A DNA stretch of 27,765 nucleotides from CAZHLD01 sp964533185. GTDB taxonomy: Bacteria; Acidobacteriota; Terriglobia; Acidiferrales; UBA7541. The notes below the pieces were generated by a model. It searched no databases, was not told the origin of the DNA, and worked only from the letters and a program-made list of their open reading frames with translations. A program made the position numbers and the translations under genes. The DNA is taken from NCBI GenBank assembly GCA_964533185.1, contig CAZHLD010000035.1, positions 1 to 27,765 on the forward strand, written 5' to 3'. This document shows positions 8,358 through 16,622 of the stretch, piece by piece (the first letter of the stretch is position 1; each line of letters starts with the position of its first letter).

Positions 8358-8776
8358 CGACCTGCGATCGACGAACCGGAGCCGCGCTTCCCCAGCCTCA
8401 ACCCCGCCCAGCAACCCACGGCTTCGGTCGGGACCAAGAGAATCGCGGTCGCCTGAAAGAGGATTCTCCACCCGGGTGTCCCGGTCATGGGCAGATGGGA
8501 CACGTGGTCGTGGCTGATGGCCACGAAATGATTCCAGATTCCAAAAACCAGCGCGCCGGCAAGTGAAGCCCCCAGTAGCAGCCCGCCTCCAAAAGCGAAT
8601 CCTCTCCAGATGAGCACCCCGGCCAGAACCGGCGCAATCCCGATCACGAGGACGATGAACAGCTCTTGCGACCGCGAAAGAGGAATGGCCAGCTCGCGGT
8701 GCGCCGCTCCATGAACCGCGTTCACCGCAACGTGCGCAAGGATCATGCCCAGTGCAAACCGCGCTCCTTTTTGCAT
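8354..8776 (-). CDS. Small integral membrane protein, unknown function
   Basis: The 140-residue product is hydrophobic, with four predicted membrane segments: FALGMILAHVAVNAV, LFIVLVIGIAPVLAGVLIW, GGGLLLGASLAGALVFGIW and ILFQATAILLVPTEAVGCWAGL. Histidines cluster between segments three and four (NHFVAISHDHVSHL), which might bind a metal or be part of a loop. I recognise no family. The start is well supported: AGGAGGT lies six bases before the ATG at 8776. It converges on the methyltransferase with a four-base overlap of stop regions and shares a 142-base divergent upstream region with nuoB. Confidence 0.7.
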   Translation of the reverse strand: MQKGARFALGMILAHVAVNAVHGAAHRELAIPLSRSQELFIVLVIGIAPVLAGVLIWRGFAFGGGLLLGASLAGALVFGIWNHFVAISHDHVSHLPMTGTPGWRILFQATAILLVPTEAVGCWAGLRLGKRGSGSSIAGR

Positions 8777-8858
8777 CGTTTCACCTCCTCTCCTTGCCCC
8801 GGGAATATCTCACAGTAATACTGGGTGCAGCCAGCAACAAGCAGTACCAAAGGCTCGT

Positions 8859-8887
8859 TTGACTCGCCGCCGACGCGTGGATATACT
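8859..8887 (+). promoter_or_regulatory. Predicted sigma-70 promoter for nuoB
   Basis: TTGACT (8859-8864), a 17-base spacer and TATACT (8882-8887) make the best housekeeping-type promoter in the window. Transcription would start near 8894, giving a leader of about 25 bases with GAGGGG before the nuoB ATG. A second -10-like box, TAGAAT (8905-8910), lies only eight bases before the ATG. Confidence 0.55.
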
Positions 8888-8918
8888 CAGCGCTCTTCGA
8901 GGGGTAGAATAAGAGTTT

Positions 8919-9479
8919 ATGGGCGTTCTGGACCAGCGCTTCGAGAAGAACTTCATGATCTCGTCGGTGGACTACGTCTTCAACTGGGCGCGCAAGAGCG
9001 CCATCTGGCCGCTGACCTTCGGCCTGGCCTGCTGCGCCATCGAGATGATTGCCTCCACCACCTCGCGGTTCGACATCGCCCGCTTCGGCGCCGAAGTTTT
9101 CCGCCCCTCGCCGCGCCAGGCCGATCTGATGATCGTCGCCGGCACGGTCACGTTGAAGATGGCGCCGGTGCTCAAGCGCGTCTGGGAGCAGATGCCCGAC
9201 CCGAAGTGGTGCATCTCGATGGGCGCCTGTTCGAGTGTCGGCGGGCCCTTCAATGTCTATTCGGTGTTGCAGGGCGTGGACAAAGTCGTGCCGGTGGACG
9301 TCTACGTCATCGGCTGTCCGCCGCGGCCCGAAGGTCTCTTTTACGCGCTGCTCAAGCTGCAGGACAAGATTGACCAGATGTCGCTCGCCAAGCGGCCGAC
9401 CGCCGTGCGCCTGCAACCGGGCATGGTCGAAGACTTCAAGCGCGGCGTCATGGTGGCACAGACGCCCCAACCGAGGTAA
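8919..9479 (+). CDS. nuoB: NADH-quinone oxidoreductase subunit B (NuoB)
   Basis: NuoB is the complex I subunit at the junction of the peripheral and membrane arms and carries the terminal 4Fe-4S cluster N2, which passes electrons to quinone. The 186-residue protein is full length. All four N2 ligands are present: the tandem cysteines C38-C39 (FGLACCAIEM), C104 (SMGACSSVGGPFNVY) and C133 (VIGCPPRPEG). No other nuo gene is in the window, which is unusual because nuoB normally lies between nuoA and nuoC. The next gene, seven bases on, is a Rieske-type ferredoxin, probably in the same transcript. Confidence 0.95.
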   Translation: MGVLDQRFEKNFMISSVDYVFNWARKSAIWPLTFGLACCAIEMIASTTSRFDIARFGAEVFRPSPRQADLMIVAGTVTLKMAPVLKRVWEQMPDPKWCISMGACSSVGGPFNVYSVLQGVDKVVPVDVYVIGCPPRPEGLFYALLKLQDKIDQMSLAKRPTAVRLQPGMVEDFKRGVMVAQTPQPR

Positions 9480-9486
9480 CCGCACG

Positions 9487-9792
9487 ATGGCTTTTCTTCG
9501 TGCCGCTCGCAAAGACGAAATCCCCGCCGGCTCGATCCGCGAATTCCAGGTGAACGGCAAGACCCTCGCCCTGGCCAACGCGGACGGCAAGTTCTACGCC
9601 ATCAACAACACCTGCCTGCATCGCGGCGGCCCGCTCGGCCAGGGCGAGCTCAACGGCAAGGTGGTCACTTGCCCCTGGCACGGCTGGGAGTACGACGTCA
9701 CCAGCGGCAAGGTCGCCATGAACCCCTCGGTGGGCGTCGATTGCTATGCCATCGAAGTCCGCGGCGACGACATCTTCGTTGATTGCGGCTAG
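9487..9792 (+). CDS. Rieske-type 2Fe-2S ferredoxin
   Basis: This 101-residue soluble protein is a single Rieske domain. The cluster ligands are C43-x-H45 (NNTCLHRGGPL) and C62-x2-H65 (VTCPWHGWEYD), the pattern of the ferredoxin components of ring-hydroxylating dioxygenases and of NirD-like proteins. There is no membrane anchor, so it is not a cytochrome bc1 subunit. No oxygenase or nitrite reductase lies nearby; its partner is unknown. It follows nuoB by seven bases. A heptanucleotide ACCCTAA-type array starts eight bases after its stop. Confidence 0.93.
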   Translation: MAFLRAARKDEIPAGSIREFQVNGKTLALANADGKFYAINNTCLHRGGPLGQGELNGKVVTCPWHGWEYDVTSGKVAMNPSVGVDCYAIEVRGDDIFVDCG

Positions 9793-9800
9793 CCTCCTAC

Positions 9801-9825
9801 ACCCTAAACCCTATCCCCTAACCCC
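9801..9825. repeat. Degenerate heptanucleotide array, ACCCTAA-like units
   Basis: Seven-base blocks ACCCTAA, ACCCTAT, CCCCTAA and a partial fourth lie just after the stop codon of the Rieske gene. The units resemble plant-type telomere repeats, but this is plainly bacterial DNA. Confidence 0.6.
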
Positions 9826-9969
9826 TTTTTTTACTTTCGATTACAGGCCATCCGCCTGCATAGACGCAATGCCATGGCAACTACTTGAGCCACTGTCCAT
9901 CGCTCGCCCTTCGATTTCCTTTCCCTTCCGGGAATCTCCCGTGTATAGTGCAGCGCACAAAAATTGCCC

Positions 9970-10428
9970 ATGATCCGCACTCCGGTTAAGCGCCACCACT
10001 GGCTCTTCTGTGTTGACCCGCACCACTATCACTGGGATACCCTGTTCGTGAAGGGTAAGGAGATGTGGCGCGGCGCCGGCTCGCGCGCCGATGCGCAGCG
10101 GCAGTTGAAGCAGGTGCGCAAGGGCGACCGCGTCCTCTGCTACCACGGCGCGCCCGAGCGCTCGGCCTACGCGCTGGCCGAAGTCACCCGCGACCCTTAC
10201 CCCGATCCGCACGACCCAATGGCAAAGAACCTCGTCGCCGACCTGCGCGCGCTCGAGCGCCTGCCGCGGCACGTGTCGCTGGTCGAGATGCGTGAGAACC
10301 GCGCCCTGCGCAAAGTGAAGTTCCTGAAAAACGTCCGCCTGATTATCTCGCCGCTCGTCGAAGAGGACTACCAGGAAATCCTGCGCATGGCCGGGATTGT
10401 CGCCTCTCCCGGCTTCCCCTTGCCCTGA
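9970..10428 (+). CDS. EVE-domain (PUA-like) protein
   Basis: The 152-residue product has the layout of the EVE domain, a relative of PUA and YTH folds that binds modified nucleotides in DNA or RNA: HHWLFCVDPHHYHWDTLFVKG at the start, MWRGAG, then QLKQVRKGDRVLCYHGAP and YALAEVTRDPYPDP, with a basic strand near the end. EVE proteins occur alone or next to restriction and modification systems; no nuclease or methyltransferase of that sort is adjacent here. The ATG at 9970 is chosen over a TTG two codons upstream. There is no Shine-Dalgarno; a TATAGT box at 9944-9949 lies 20 bases before the start. Confidence 0.8.
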   Translation: MIRTPVKRHHWLFCVDPHHYHWDTLFVKGKEMWRGAGSRADAQRQLKQVRKGDRVLCYHGAPERSAYALAEVTRDPYPDPHDPMAKNLVADLRALERLPRHVSLVEMRENRALRKVKFLKNVRLIISPLVEEDYQEILRMAGIVASPGFPLP

Positions 10429-10431
10429 GGG

Positions 10432-10459
10432 GAAAATCGCATTTCGCCAATCGAAAATC
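10432..10459. repeat. Degenerate heptanucleotide array, GAAAATC-like units
   Basis: Four 7-base blocks, the first and last both GAAAATC and the middle two sharing only the G...TC frame (GCATTTC, GCCAATC). The array begins three bases after the stop of the EVE gene and runs to within 20 bases of the next start. Confidence 0.45.
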
Positions 10460-10476
10460 GTTTAAGATACCGCCCC

Positions 10477-12186
10477 ATGAAACTCCGCCTTCTTCTCACC
10501 ATCTCTATCACGATTGGAACGACTTTGCTTTGCGCGGCCTTGTTTGTCGTCGCGCAGGGCAAGCCTGAGAAGACCTACGACCTCATCATCCGCAACGGAA
10601 CGATTTACGACGGCAGCGGCAAGCCGCCCGTCCGCGGTGACGTCGCTATTCGGGGCGACGTAATTGTGGCCGTCGGCAAGCTTCCCGTGGGCGCTAAGGC
10701 AAAGACGGAGATTGACGCAGACGGCCTTGCCGTCGCTCCCGGCTTCATTAACATGCTGAGCTGGGCCACTGAATCGCTCATCTACGACGGCCGCTCGCAA
10801 TCCGACATCCGCCAGGGCGTCACCCTCGAAGTGATGGGCGAAGGCGAGTCCATGGGCCCGCTCAACGACCAGATGAAGAAAATCATGGTCGAGCAGCAGG
10901 CCGACATCAAGTTCGACATCAAATGGACCACGCTGGGCGAATACCTCGACTACCTCGTCGCCAGGGGCATCTCCGCCAACGTTGCCTCATTCATCGGCGC
11001 CACTACTGTCCGCATCCACGAACTCGGCTACGCCGATCGCCCGCCCACGCCCGCAGAGCTCGCACGAATGAAGGCGCTCGTCCGTCAAGCGATGCAGGAA
11101 GGCGCGCTGGGCGTCGGCTCGTCGCTGATTTACGCGCCGGCCTTTTACGCCAGGACCGATGAGCTGATCGAGCTTTGCAAGGCCGCTGCGCCTTACGGCG
11201 GCATGTACATTTCCCACATGCGCAGCGAAGGCAATCGCCTGCGCGAAGCCGTGGACGAGCTGATCGAGATCTCCCGCAAAGCCGGCGTCCCCGCCGAAAT
11301 CTACCACCTCAAGGCCGCGGGCAAGCAGAACTGGCCGAAGATGGACGCGGTCATCGAAAAGGTCGAAAAGACGCGCGCGCAGGGCTTGAAGATCACCGCA
11401 GACATGTACACCTACCCCGCCGGCGCCACCGGTCTCGATGCCGCCATGCCGCCCTGGGTGCAGGAGGGCGGGCTCGAAGCCTGGCGCAAGCGCTTGCAGG
11501 ACCCCGCCATCCGCGCGCGCGTCGCCAAGGAAATGACCACCCCCACCGACCAATGGGAAAATCTCTTTCTCGCCGCCGGTCCCGACGGTGTGCTGCTGGC
11601 CGGCTTCAAGAGCGAGGCCCTCAAGCCGCTCACCGGCAAGTCGCTCGCCGAAGTTGCGAGAATGCGCGGCACGTCGCCGGAAGAAACGGCGATGGACCTG
11701 GTCGTCGAAGACGATAGCCGCGTCGGCACAATCTATTTCCTGATGTCTGAGGAGAACATCCGCAAACAAATCAAGCTGCCGTGGTTGAGCTTCGGCTCCG
11801 ACGCCGCCTCGCAGGCGCCCGTAGGCCCGTTCTTGAAGTCAAACCCGCACCCGCGCACCTATGGCAATTTCGCTCGCCTGCTCGGCAGGTACACACGCGA
11901 CGAAAAGTTGATCCCGCTCGAAGAAGCAATCCGACGTCTCACCTCGCTTCCGGCAACCAACCTGAACATTCAGAAGCGTGGATGGCTCCGGCCCGGTTAC
12001 TATGCCGACGTCGTTGTCTTTGACCCGGCGAAAGTTCAGGACCACGCCACGTTCGAGAAGCCGCAGCAGTTTTCCACCGGTGTCGTCCACGTCTTTGTTA
12101 ACGGCACGCTGGTGCTGAAAGACGGCCAGCACACCGGCGCCACGCCCGGCCGCGTGGTCCGCGGGCCAGGCTACCAGCAGAAGTAG
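10477..12186 (+). CDS. Exported D-aminoacylase-like amidohydrolase, atypical metal site
   Basis: The 569-residue protein has a signal peptide (hydrophobic residues 5-26) and the layout of N-acyl-D-amino-acid deacylases: YDLIIRNGTIYDGSG at the start, a TIM-barrel body, and the closing strands KRGWLRPGYYADVVVFDP. Conserved positions visible are H247 (YISHMRSEGNRL), H277 (EIYHLKAAG) and D442 (FGSDAASQAP). The usual first metal motif after PGF (H-x-H in PGFIDxHTHDD) is absent and reads PGFINMLSWA (88-97), and the family's bridging cysteine region reads GEGES. It may use one metal, a different chemistry, or be non-enzymatic. A TAAGAT box eight bases before the ATG suggests a leaderless transcript. 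The next two genes also encode exported proteins. Confidence 0.85.
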   Translation: MKLRLLLTISITIGTTLLCAALFVVAQGKPEKTYDLIIRNGTIYDGSGKPPVRGDVAIRGDVIVAVGKLPVGAKAKTEIDADGLAVAPGFINMLSWATESLIYDGRSQSDIRQGVTLEVMGEGESMGPLNDQMKKIMVEQQADIKFDIKWTTLGEYLDYLVARGISANVASFIGATTVRIHELGYADRPPTPAELARMKALVRQAMQEGALGVGSSLIYAPAFYARTDELIELCKAAAPYGGMYISHMRSEGNRLREAVDELIEISRKAGVPAEIYHLKAAGKQNWPKMDAVIEKVEKTRAQGLKITADMYTYPAGATGLDAAMPPWVQEGGLEAWRKRLQDPAIRARVAKEMTTPTDQWENLFLAAGPDGVLLAGFKSEALKPLTGKSLAEVARMRGTSPEETAMDLVVEDDSRVGTIYFLMSEENIRKQIKLPWLSFGSDAASQAPVGPFLKSNPHPRTYGNFARLLGRYTRDEKLIPLEEAIRRLTSLPATNLNIQKRGWLRPGYYADVVVFDPAKVQDHATFEKPQQFSTGVVHVFVNGTLVLKDGQHTGATPGRVVRGPGYQQK

Positions 12187-12232
12187 GCGTTTCCACGGGT
12201 TGAGAACCTGTCGGATTGCAAGGATGGGTCGA

Positions 12233-13084
12233 ATGATGTGGGCTCGAGCGACTCTGGCTTTGATTGCGCTTCTCGTGGTTGGATTGACTATGGCACAACA
12301 GAAAAAACCGTCTATTCCTCCGCCCAGACCGCCCGCAGGGCAGCTGCCTGCGGAAGCCGACAGCCTGCTCGCCGGCATCGCCACGGGCAAGACAGCGGTC
12401 ATCGATCTGTCTTACTCCATCAGCAATAAGCTTGTTTCCTGGCCCGGCGACGAATTCACCTTTGAAGCCACGCCGAAAGCCACCGTAAAGAAAGATGGCT
12501 ACTTCACGCGCACCTTCAGCATGCTCGAACACTATGGCACGCACATTGACGCGCCGATTCATTTCCCTCCGGGCAAGCGCCCCGTGGACCAGATCCAACC
12601 GGAAAAACTCTTCGGCCCCGCCGTTGTCATCGACGTCCGCGCCGAAGTGGAGAAAGACCCTGACTACCGGCTGACCAACGAGCGCATCTCGGCGTGGGAG
12701 AAGGAGCACGGCCGCATTCCGCAGGGCGCAATCGTTCTGCTGCGCACCGGTTGGGATTCGCGCTGGCCCGATGCCGCGCGCTATCAGAACCGTGACGCAA
12801 AAGGCGTCATGCACTTCCCCGGGTACTTGCCGGACGCTGTGGCGCGGCTCATCCTGCGCAAAGTCAGCGGCCTGGGAATCGATACACTGAGCGTGGACTT
12901 TGGCCCCTCAACGACGTACCAGGTTCACAAACTCTCCCACGGCGCCGGGCTTTATCACCTCGAGAATCTGGCCAACCTCGGCCTGCTGCCCGAAGCCGGC
13001 GCGTTCCTGGTGGTGGCACCGATCAAGCTCGAAGGTGGCTCCGGCGGGCCTGTCCGCGTCTTCGCCATTCTGCCGGAGAAATGA
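12233..13084 (+). CDS. Exported cyclase-family hydrolase (kynurenine formamidase-like)
   Basis: This protein of about 283 residues belongs to the metal-dependent cyclase/KynB family, which hydrolyses amide or ester bonds of small molecules such as N-formylkynurenine. The metal-binding signature H100-YGT-H104-I-D106-AP-I-H110 is intact, and VIDLSYSISNKLVSWPGD precedes it. A hydrophobic N-terminus (LALIALLVVGLTMAQQ) points to export, whereas most formamidases are cytosolic, so the substrate may be periplasmic. Start choice rests on AAGGA (12220-12224), eight bases before the ATG at 12233; ATGs at 12224 and 12236 are alternatives. It lies 46 bases after the amidohydrolase and 61 bases before the tricorn-like protease, probably in one transcript. 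Confidence 0.88.
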   Translation: MMWARATLALIALLVVGLTMAQQKKPSIPPPRPPAGQLPAEADSLLAGIATGKTAVIDLSYSISNKLVSWPGDEFTFEATPKATVKKDGYFTRTFSMLEHYGTHIDAPIHFPPGKRPVDQIQPEKLFGPAVVIDVRAEVEKDPDYRLTNERISAWEKEHGRIPQGAIVLLRTGWDSRWPDAARYQNRDAKGVMHFPGYLPDAVARLILRKVSGLGIDTLSVDFGPSTTYQVHKLSHGAGLYHLENLANLGLLPEAGAFLVVAPIKLEGGSGGPVRVFAILPEK

Positions 13085-13145
13085 ACATATTTGCTCGGAC
13101 ATTCGTAGGAACGAGGTAAATCTGAAAAGGAGAAGAAAGTCAGTC

Positions 13146-16100
13146 ATGAAGAAGAATATTTTTTTGTTCGTCCTGGTCTTGTTGATTGCCGGCTCGCTCG
13201 GCGCGCAGTCGGATAAGCCGCAACTTTTGCAGAAGCCAGCCCTCAGCCGCACGCAGATTGCTTTCTCCTATGCTGGCGATCTCTGGCTGGTCGCTCGTAG
13301 CGGCGGCGAAGCCCAGCGCCTGACCACCGGCGTCGGCCTCGAGACCGACCCGGTCTTCTCGCCCGACGGCACTTGGATCGCCTTCACCGGTGAGTACGAC
13401 GGCAACCTCGATATCTACATCGTCCCCGCCGCTGGCGGCTCGCCCCGACGTCTCACGTATCATCCTGGTGCAGACTCCGCCGTGGGCTGGACGCCCGACG
13501 GCAAGCAGATTCTCTTCCGCTCTGGCCGCGGCAGCTATTCGCGCTTCGATCGCCTCTTCACGCTACCTGTGGATGGCGGTGGCCTCCCCACCGAGCTGCC
13601 TCTGCCCATGGGCGAGCAGGCCTCCTACTCGCCCGACGGCTCGCGTCTCGCCTACATACCCTTCTGGAACCGCCGCCCCGTGCCCAATGCCTACATTTCC
13701 TGGAAGCGCTATCGCGGCGGGCTGGCCCCGCAGATTTGGATCGCCAGGCTTTCCGACTCGAGCATCGAAGTCGTCCCCCGCACCGATTCGAATGATTTCA
13801 ACCCCATCTGGGTGGACAACAAGGTCTACTTCCTCTCCGACCGCAACGGCACCGTAACTCTTTTTGCCTACGACACCGGCTCGAAGAAGGTTTCTCAGGT
13901 CGTCAAAAACGACGGCTACGACATGAAGTGGGCCTCCTACGCTGCCGGCGCGATTGCGTATGAGAAGTTCGGCTCCATCCATCTCTACGACTTGAAGGCG
14001 GGTAGGGAATCCCGCGTGAACGTCACTTTGACCGGCGACATGCCCGGCGTCCGCCCTCGGCTGGAGAAGGTCGGCACGCGCATCGTCTCTGGTGGCCTTT
14101 CCCCGACTGGTGCCCGCGCTGTGTTCGAAGCCCGCGGCGAAGTCCTCACCGTCCCGGCCGAAAAAGGTGACGTTCGCAACCTCACACGCAGCTCAGGCGT
14201 GGCCGATCGCTATCCTTCCTGGTCGCCCGACGGGAAATGGATCGCTTATTTCTCCGACGAGTCCGGCGAATACGCCCTACACCTGCGCGAACAGAACGGC
14301 ATGGGCGAGCCGAAAAAGATCAGCCTCGGCAATCCTCCCTCGTTCTTCTACAACCCGATCTGGTCGCCCGACAGCAAAAAGATTGCCTACACCGATAAGC
14401 GCCTGAACGTCTGGTACCTCGACATCGAAAAGGGCATGCCCGTGCTCGTCGATGCAGACACTTACGAGGCACCCTTCCGCCTGCTCGATCCCACTTGGTC
14501 GCCCGACAGCCGCTGGATTGCCTACACCAAGCAGCTCAAAAACCACATGCGCGCTGTCTTCGCCTATTCGGTCGAAGCTGGGAAGACTTCTCAGTTCACC
14601 GACGGCATGAGCGACGCCCGCTACGCCGCCTTCGATACGAACGGCAAGTACCTCTACTTCACCGCCAGTACAGACGTCGGCCCCACCACCGGCTGGCTCG
14701 ACCTCTCCAGCGCCAATCGGCCCGTCTCCCGCAGCGTGTACGTGATGGTCCTTCGCAAGGACCTGCCCTCGCCGCTCGCTCCCGAAAGCGACGAAGAAAA
14801 AGTGCAGGAGCCGGGCAAGGAAGGCGAAGCCGCACCCGCAGCGCCTGCCACGCCGCCGGCCGCCAAGCCTGCGGACAAGGCCAAAGAAAAGGTCACCGTC
14901 CAAATTGACGTGGAGAACATCAGCCAGCGCGTCCTCGCTCTACCCATCCCGGCGCGCAATTACATCGGCCTGGCGGCAGGAAAGACAGGTGTGCTTTTCT
15001 TGGCCGAGGCTGCGCCTGTGCCCGGCTTTGGCTTCACCAACGCAACCCTGTACAAGTTCGAGCTCGAAAAGCGCAAGGTGGACAAGGTCCTAGAGGACAT
15101 CAACTCGTTCGACGTCTCCTTCAACGGCGAAAAAATGCTGTACCAACAGGGCCCGCGCTGGTTCATCGTCGCCACCGCCCAGCCGCCCAAGCCCGGCGAG
15201 GGCGCTCTCAAAACCGACGACATGGAGGTCTGGGTCACCCCGCCCGCCGAGTGGGCGCAGATGTACCGCGAGGTCTGGCGGCTCCAGCGCGACTTCCTCT
15301 ACGACCCGAACCTCCACGGCGTGGATTTGGCTCGCATGAGCAAGAAGTACGAGCCTTATCTTTCCTCCGTCGCCCACCGCGCCGACCTCAACTACCTCTT
15401 CGACGAGATGCTCGGCGAAATCACCGTCGGCCATCTCTACATCGGCGGCGGAGATGCGCCCGTGCCGACACGCATTCCCGGCGGGCTGCTCGGCACCGAC
15501 TACACCATCGAAAACGATCACTATCGCTTCGCGAAGGTCTTCAGCGGTGAGAACTGGAACCCGCAACTCCGTGCGCCGCTCACACAGCCCGGCGTCAACG
15601 TCACGGCGGGCGAGTATCTGCTGGCCGTCAACGGCCGCGACCTCCGCTCCACAGACAACGTTTTCGCCGCGCTTCAGGCCACCGCGGGCAAATCGGTCGT
15701 GCTCAAGGTCGGCCCCAACGCCGATGGCGCGGGCTCGCGGGAAGTCACCGTCGTTCCCGTGGCCAGCGAGACCCCGCTCCGCAACCTCGACTGGATCGAA
15801 GGGAACCGCCGCAAGGTGGACCAGTTGAGCGACGGCCGCCTGGCCTACGTCTATCTCCCGGACACCGGCTTCGGCGGCTACACCAACTTCAACCGCTACT
15901 TCTTCGCGCAGGTGGGTAAGGAAGGCGCGGTTATGGACGAGCGCTTCAACGGCGGCGGCTTCGCGGCCGACTACGTAATCGACTACCTCCGCCGTCCGCT
16001 GCTCAACTACTGGGCCACGCGCGAGGGCGCCGACTTCACCACACCGCTCGGCTCGATCTTCGGTCCGAAGGCGATGATCATCAACGAATTCGCTGGCTCC

Positions 16101-16442
16101 GGCGGCGACGCCATGCCGTGGTACTTCCGCAAAGCCGGCGTCGGCCCGCTGATTGGCAAGCGCACCTGGGGCGGCCTGGTCGGCATCTACGACTACCCGC
16201 AGCTCATCGATGGCGGTGGCGTCACCGCGCCGCGCGTCGCCTTCTGGAATCCCAATGGCACCTGGGACGTGGAAAACCGCGGCGTCGCGCCGGATATCGA
16301 AGTCGGCCTCGATCCCAGGGCCGTGCGCGAGGGCCGCGACCCGATGCTCGAGAAGGCGGTCGAAGTGCTGCTCGATTCGCTCAAGAAAAACCCGCTCCCC
16401 CAGCACAAAAAGCCGCCCTACCCGAACTACCAGAAGAAGTAG
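13146..16442 (+). CDS. Exported tricorn-like S41 peptidase
   Basis: At 1098 residues this is a full-length tricorn-protease homologue with a signal peptide (MKKNIFLFVLVLLIAGSLGAQ). The N-terminal half is beta-propeller with repeated blades of the kind WSPDGKWIAYFSD and WSPDSKKIAYTD. A Pro/Ala/Glu/Lys-rich linker lies at about 540-580. Then come the C1 helical region (REVWRLQRDFLYDPNLHGVD, with VGHLYI), a PDZ domain (about 800-870, AGEYLLAVNGRDL) and the S41 catalytic domain with the nucleophile S985 in AGSGGDAMPW and a GVAPDIEV ending. It degrades oligopeptides, here in the periplasm or outside. The ATG at 13146 has AGGAG 13 bases upstream; the frame stays open far upstream, but that extension overlaps the cyclase gene and is not used. 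A hairpin follows the stop. Confidence 0.93.
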   Translation: MKKNIFLFVLVLLIAGSLGAQSDKPQLLQKPALSRTQIAFSYAGDLWLVARSGGEAQRLTTGVGLETDPVFSPDGTWIAFTGEYDGNLDIYIVPAAGGSPRRLTYHPGADSAVGWTPDGKQILFRSGRGSYSRFDRLFTLPVDGGGLPTELPLPMGEQASYSPDGSRLAYIPFWNRRPVPNAYISWKRYRGGLAPQIWIARLSDSSIEVVPRTDSNDFNPIWVDNKVYFLSDRNGTVTLFAYDTGSKKVSQVVKNDGYDMKWASYAAGAIAYEKFGSIHLYDLKAGRESRVNVTLTGDMPGVRPRLEKVGTRIVSGGLSPTGARAVFEARGEVLTVPAEKGDVRNLTRSSGVADRYPSWSPDGKWIAYFSDESGEYALHLREQNGMGEPKKISLGNPPSFFYNPIWSPDSKKIAYTDKRLNVWYLDIEKGMPVLVDADTYEAPFRLLDPTWSPDSRWIAYTKQLKNHMRAVFAYSVEAGKTSQFTDGMSDARYAAFDTNGKYLYFTASTDVGPTTGWLDLSSANRPVSRSVYVMVLRKDLPSPLAPESDEEKVQEPGKEGEAAPAAPATPPAAKPADKAKEKVTVQIDVENISQRVLALPIPARNYIGLAAGKTGVLFLAEAAPVPGFGFTNATLYKFELEKRKVDKVLEDINSFDVSFNGEKMLYQQGPRWFIVATAQPPKPGEGALKTDDMEVWVTPPAEWAQMYREVWRLQRDFLYDPNLHGVDLARMSKKYEPYLSSVAHRADLNYLFDEMLGEITVGHLYIGGGDAPVPTRIPGGLLGTDYTIENDHYRFAKVFSGENWNPQLRAPLTQPGVNVTAGEYLLAVNGRDLRSTDNVFAALQATAGKSVVLKVGPNADGAGSREVTVVPVASETPLRNLDWIEGNRRKVDQLSDGRLAYVYLPDTGFGGYTNFNRYFFAQVGKEGAVMDERFNGGGFAADYVIDYLRRPLLNYWATREGADFTTPLGSIFGPKAMIINEFAGSGGDAMPWYFRKAGVGPLIGKRTWGGLVGIYDYPQLIDGGGVTAPRVAFWNPNGTWDVENRGVAPDIEVGLDPRAVREGRDPMLEKAVEVLLDSLKKNPLPQHKKPPYPNYQKK

Positions 16443-16459
16443 GCAAAATCGGAAGATGT

Positions 16460-16511
16460 GTAGGGGCGCAGCACTTGTCCCGAGCGGAGTCGAGGGATGC
16501 TGCGCCCCTAC
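16460..16511. repeat. Dispersed inverted repeat (GTAGGGGCG family), possible terminator
   Basis: GTAGGGGCGCAGCA (16460-16473) pairs perfectly with 16498-16511 across a 24-base loop, 17 bases after the tricorn gene stop. TCTTTTC follows, so it may end transcription. The outer bases match the palindrome at 26703 and the partial one at 21332, so it is part of a repeat family. Confidence 0.65.
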
Positions 16512-16572
16512 TCTTTTCAGGTTACGCCCCCTGGGCAGGGCGAGCCGCTGCTGACCTTACGGCCCCGATAGA

Positions 16573-16606
16573 TTGACCTGAGTTCAACCCTGGGTGTAAA
16601 CTCAGG
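16573..16606 (+). promoter_or_regulatory. Predicted promoter with operator for the toxin-antitoxin pair
   Basis: TTGACC (16573-16578) and TGTAAA (16595-16600) are spaced 16 bases apart. The 8-bp inverted repeat CCTGAGTT (16577) / AACTCAGG (16599) straddles both boxes, where a Phd/YefM antitoxin would bind to repress its own operon. GGAGG (16610-16614) then serves the GTG start. Confidence 0.5.
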
Positions 16607-16622
16607 TCTGGAGGTTGCGCCT

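Noticed and set aside
9801..9825. Telomere-like ACCCTAA repeats as a sign of eukaryotic DNA or a chromosome end
   Set aside because: The copies are few and degenerate, sit between ordinary bacterial genes, and match other 7-nt arrays in the window.
12900..13145. Upstream extension of the tricorn-like protein
   Set aside because: It overlaps the cyclase gene in another frame, while the ATG at 13146 has a Shine-Dalgarno and starts a clear signal peptide.
15090..16406. 438-codon minus-strand open frame opposite the tricorn-like gene
   Set aside because: It has no recognisable motifs, biased composition and no ribosome binding site, while the plus-strand frame encodes PDZ and S41 domains.
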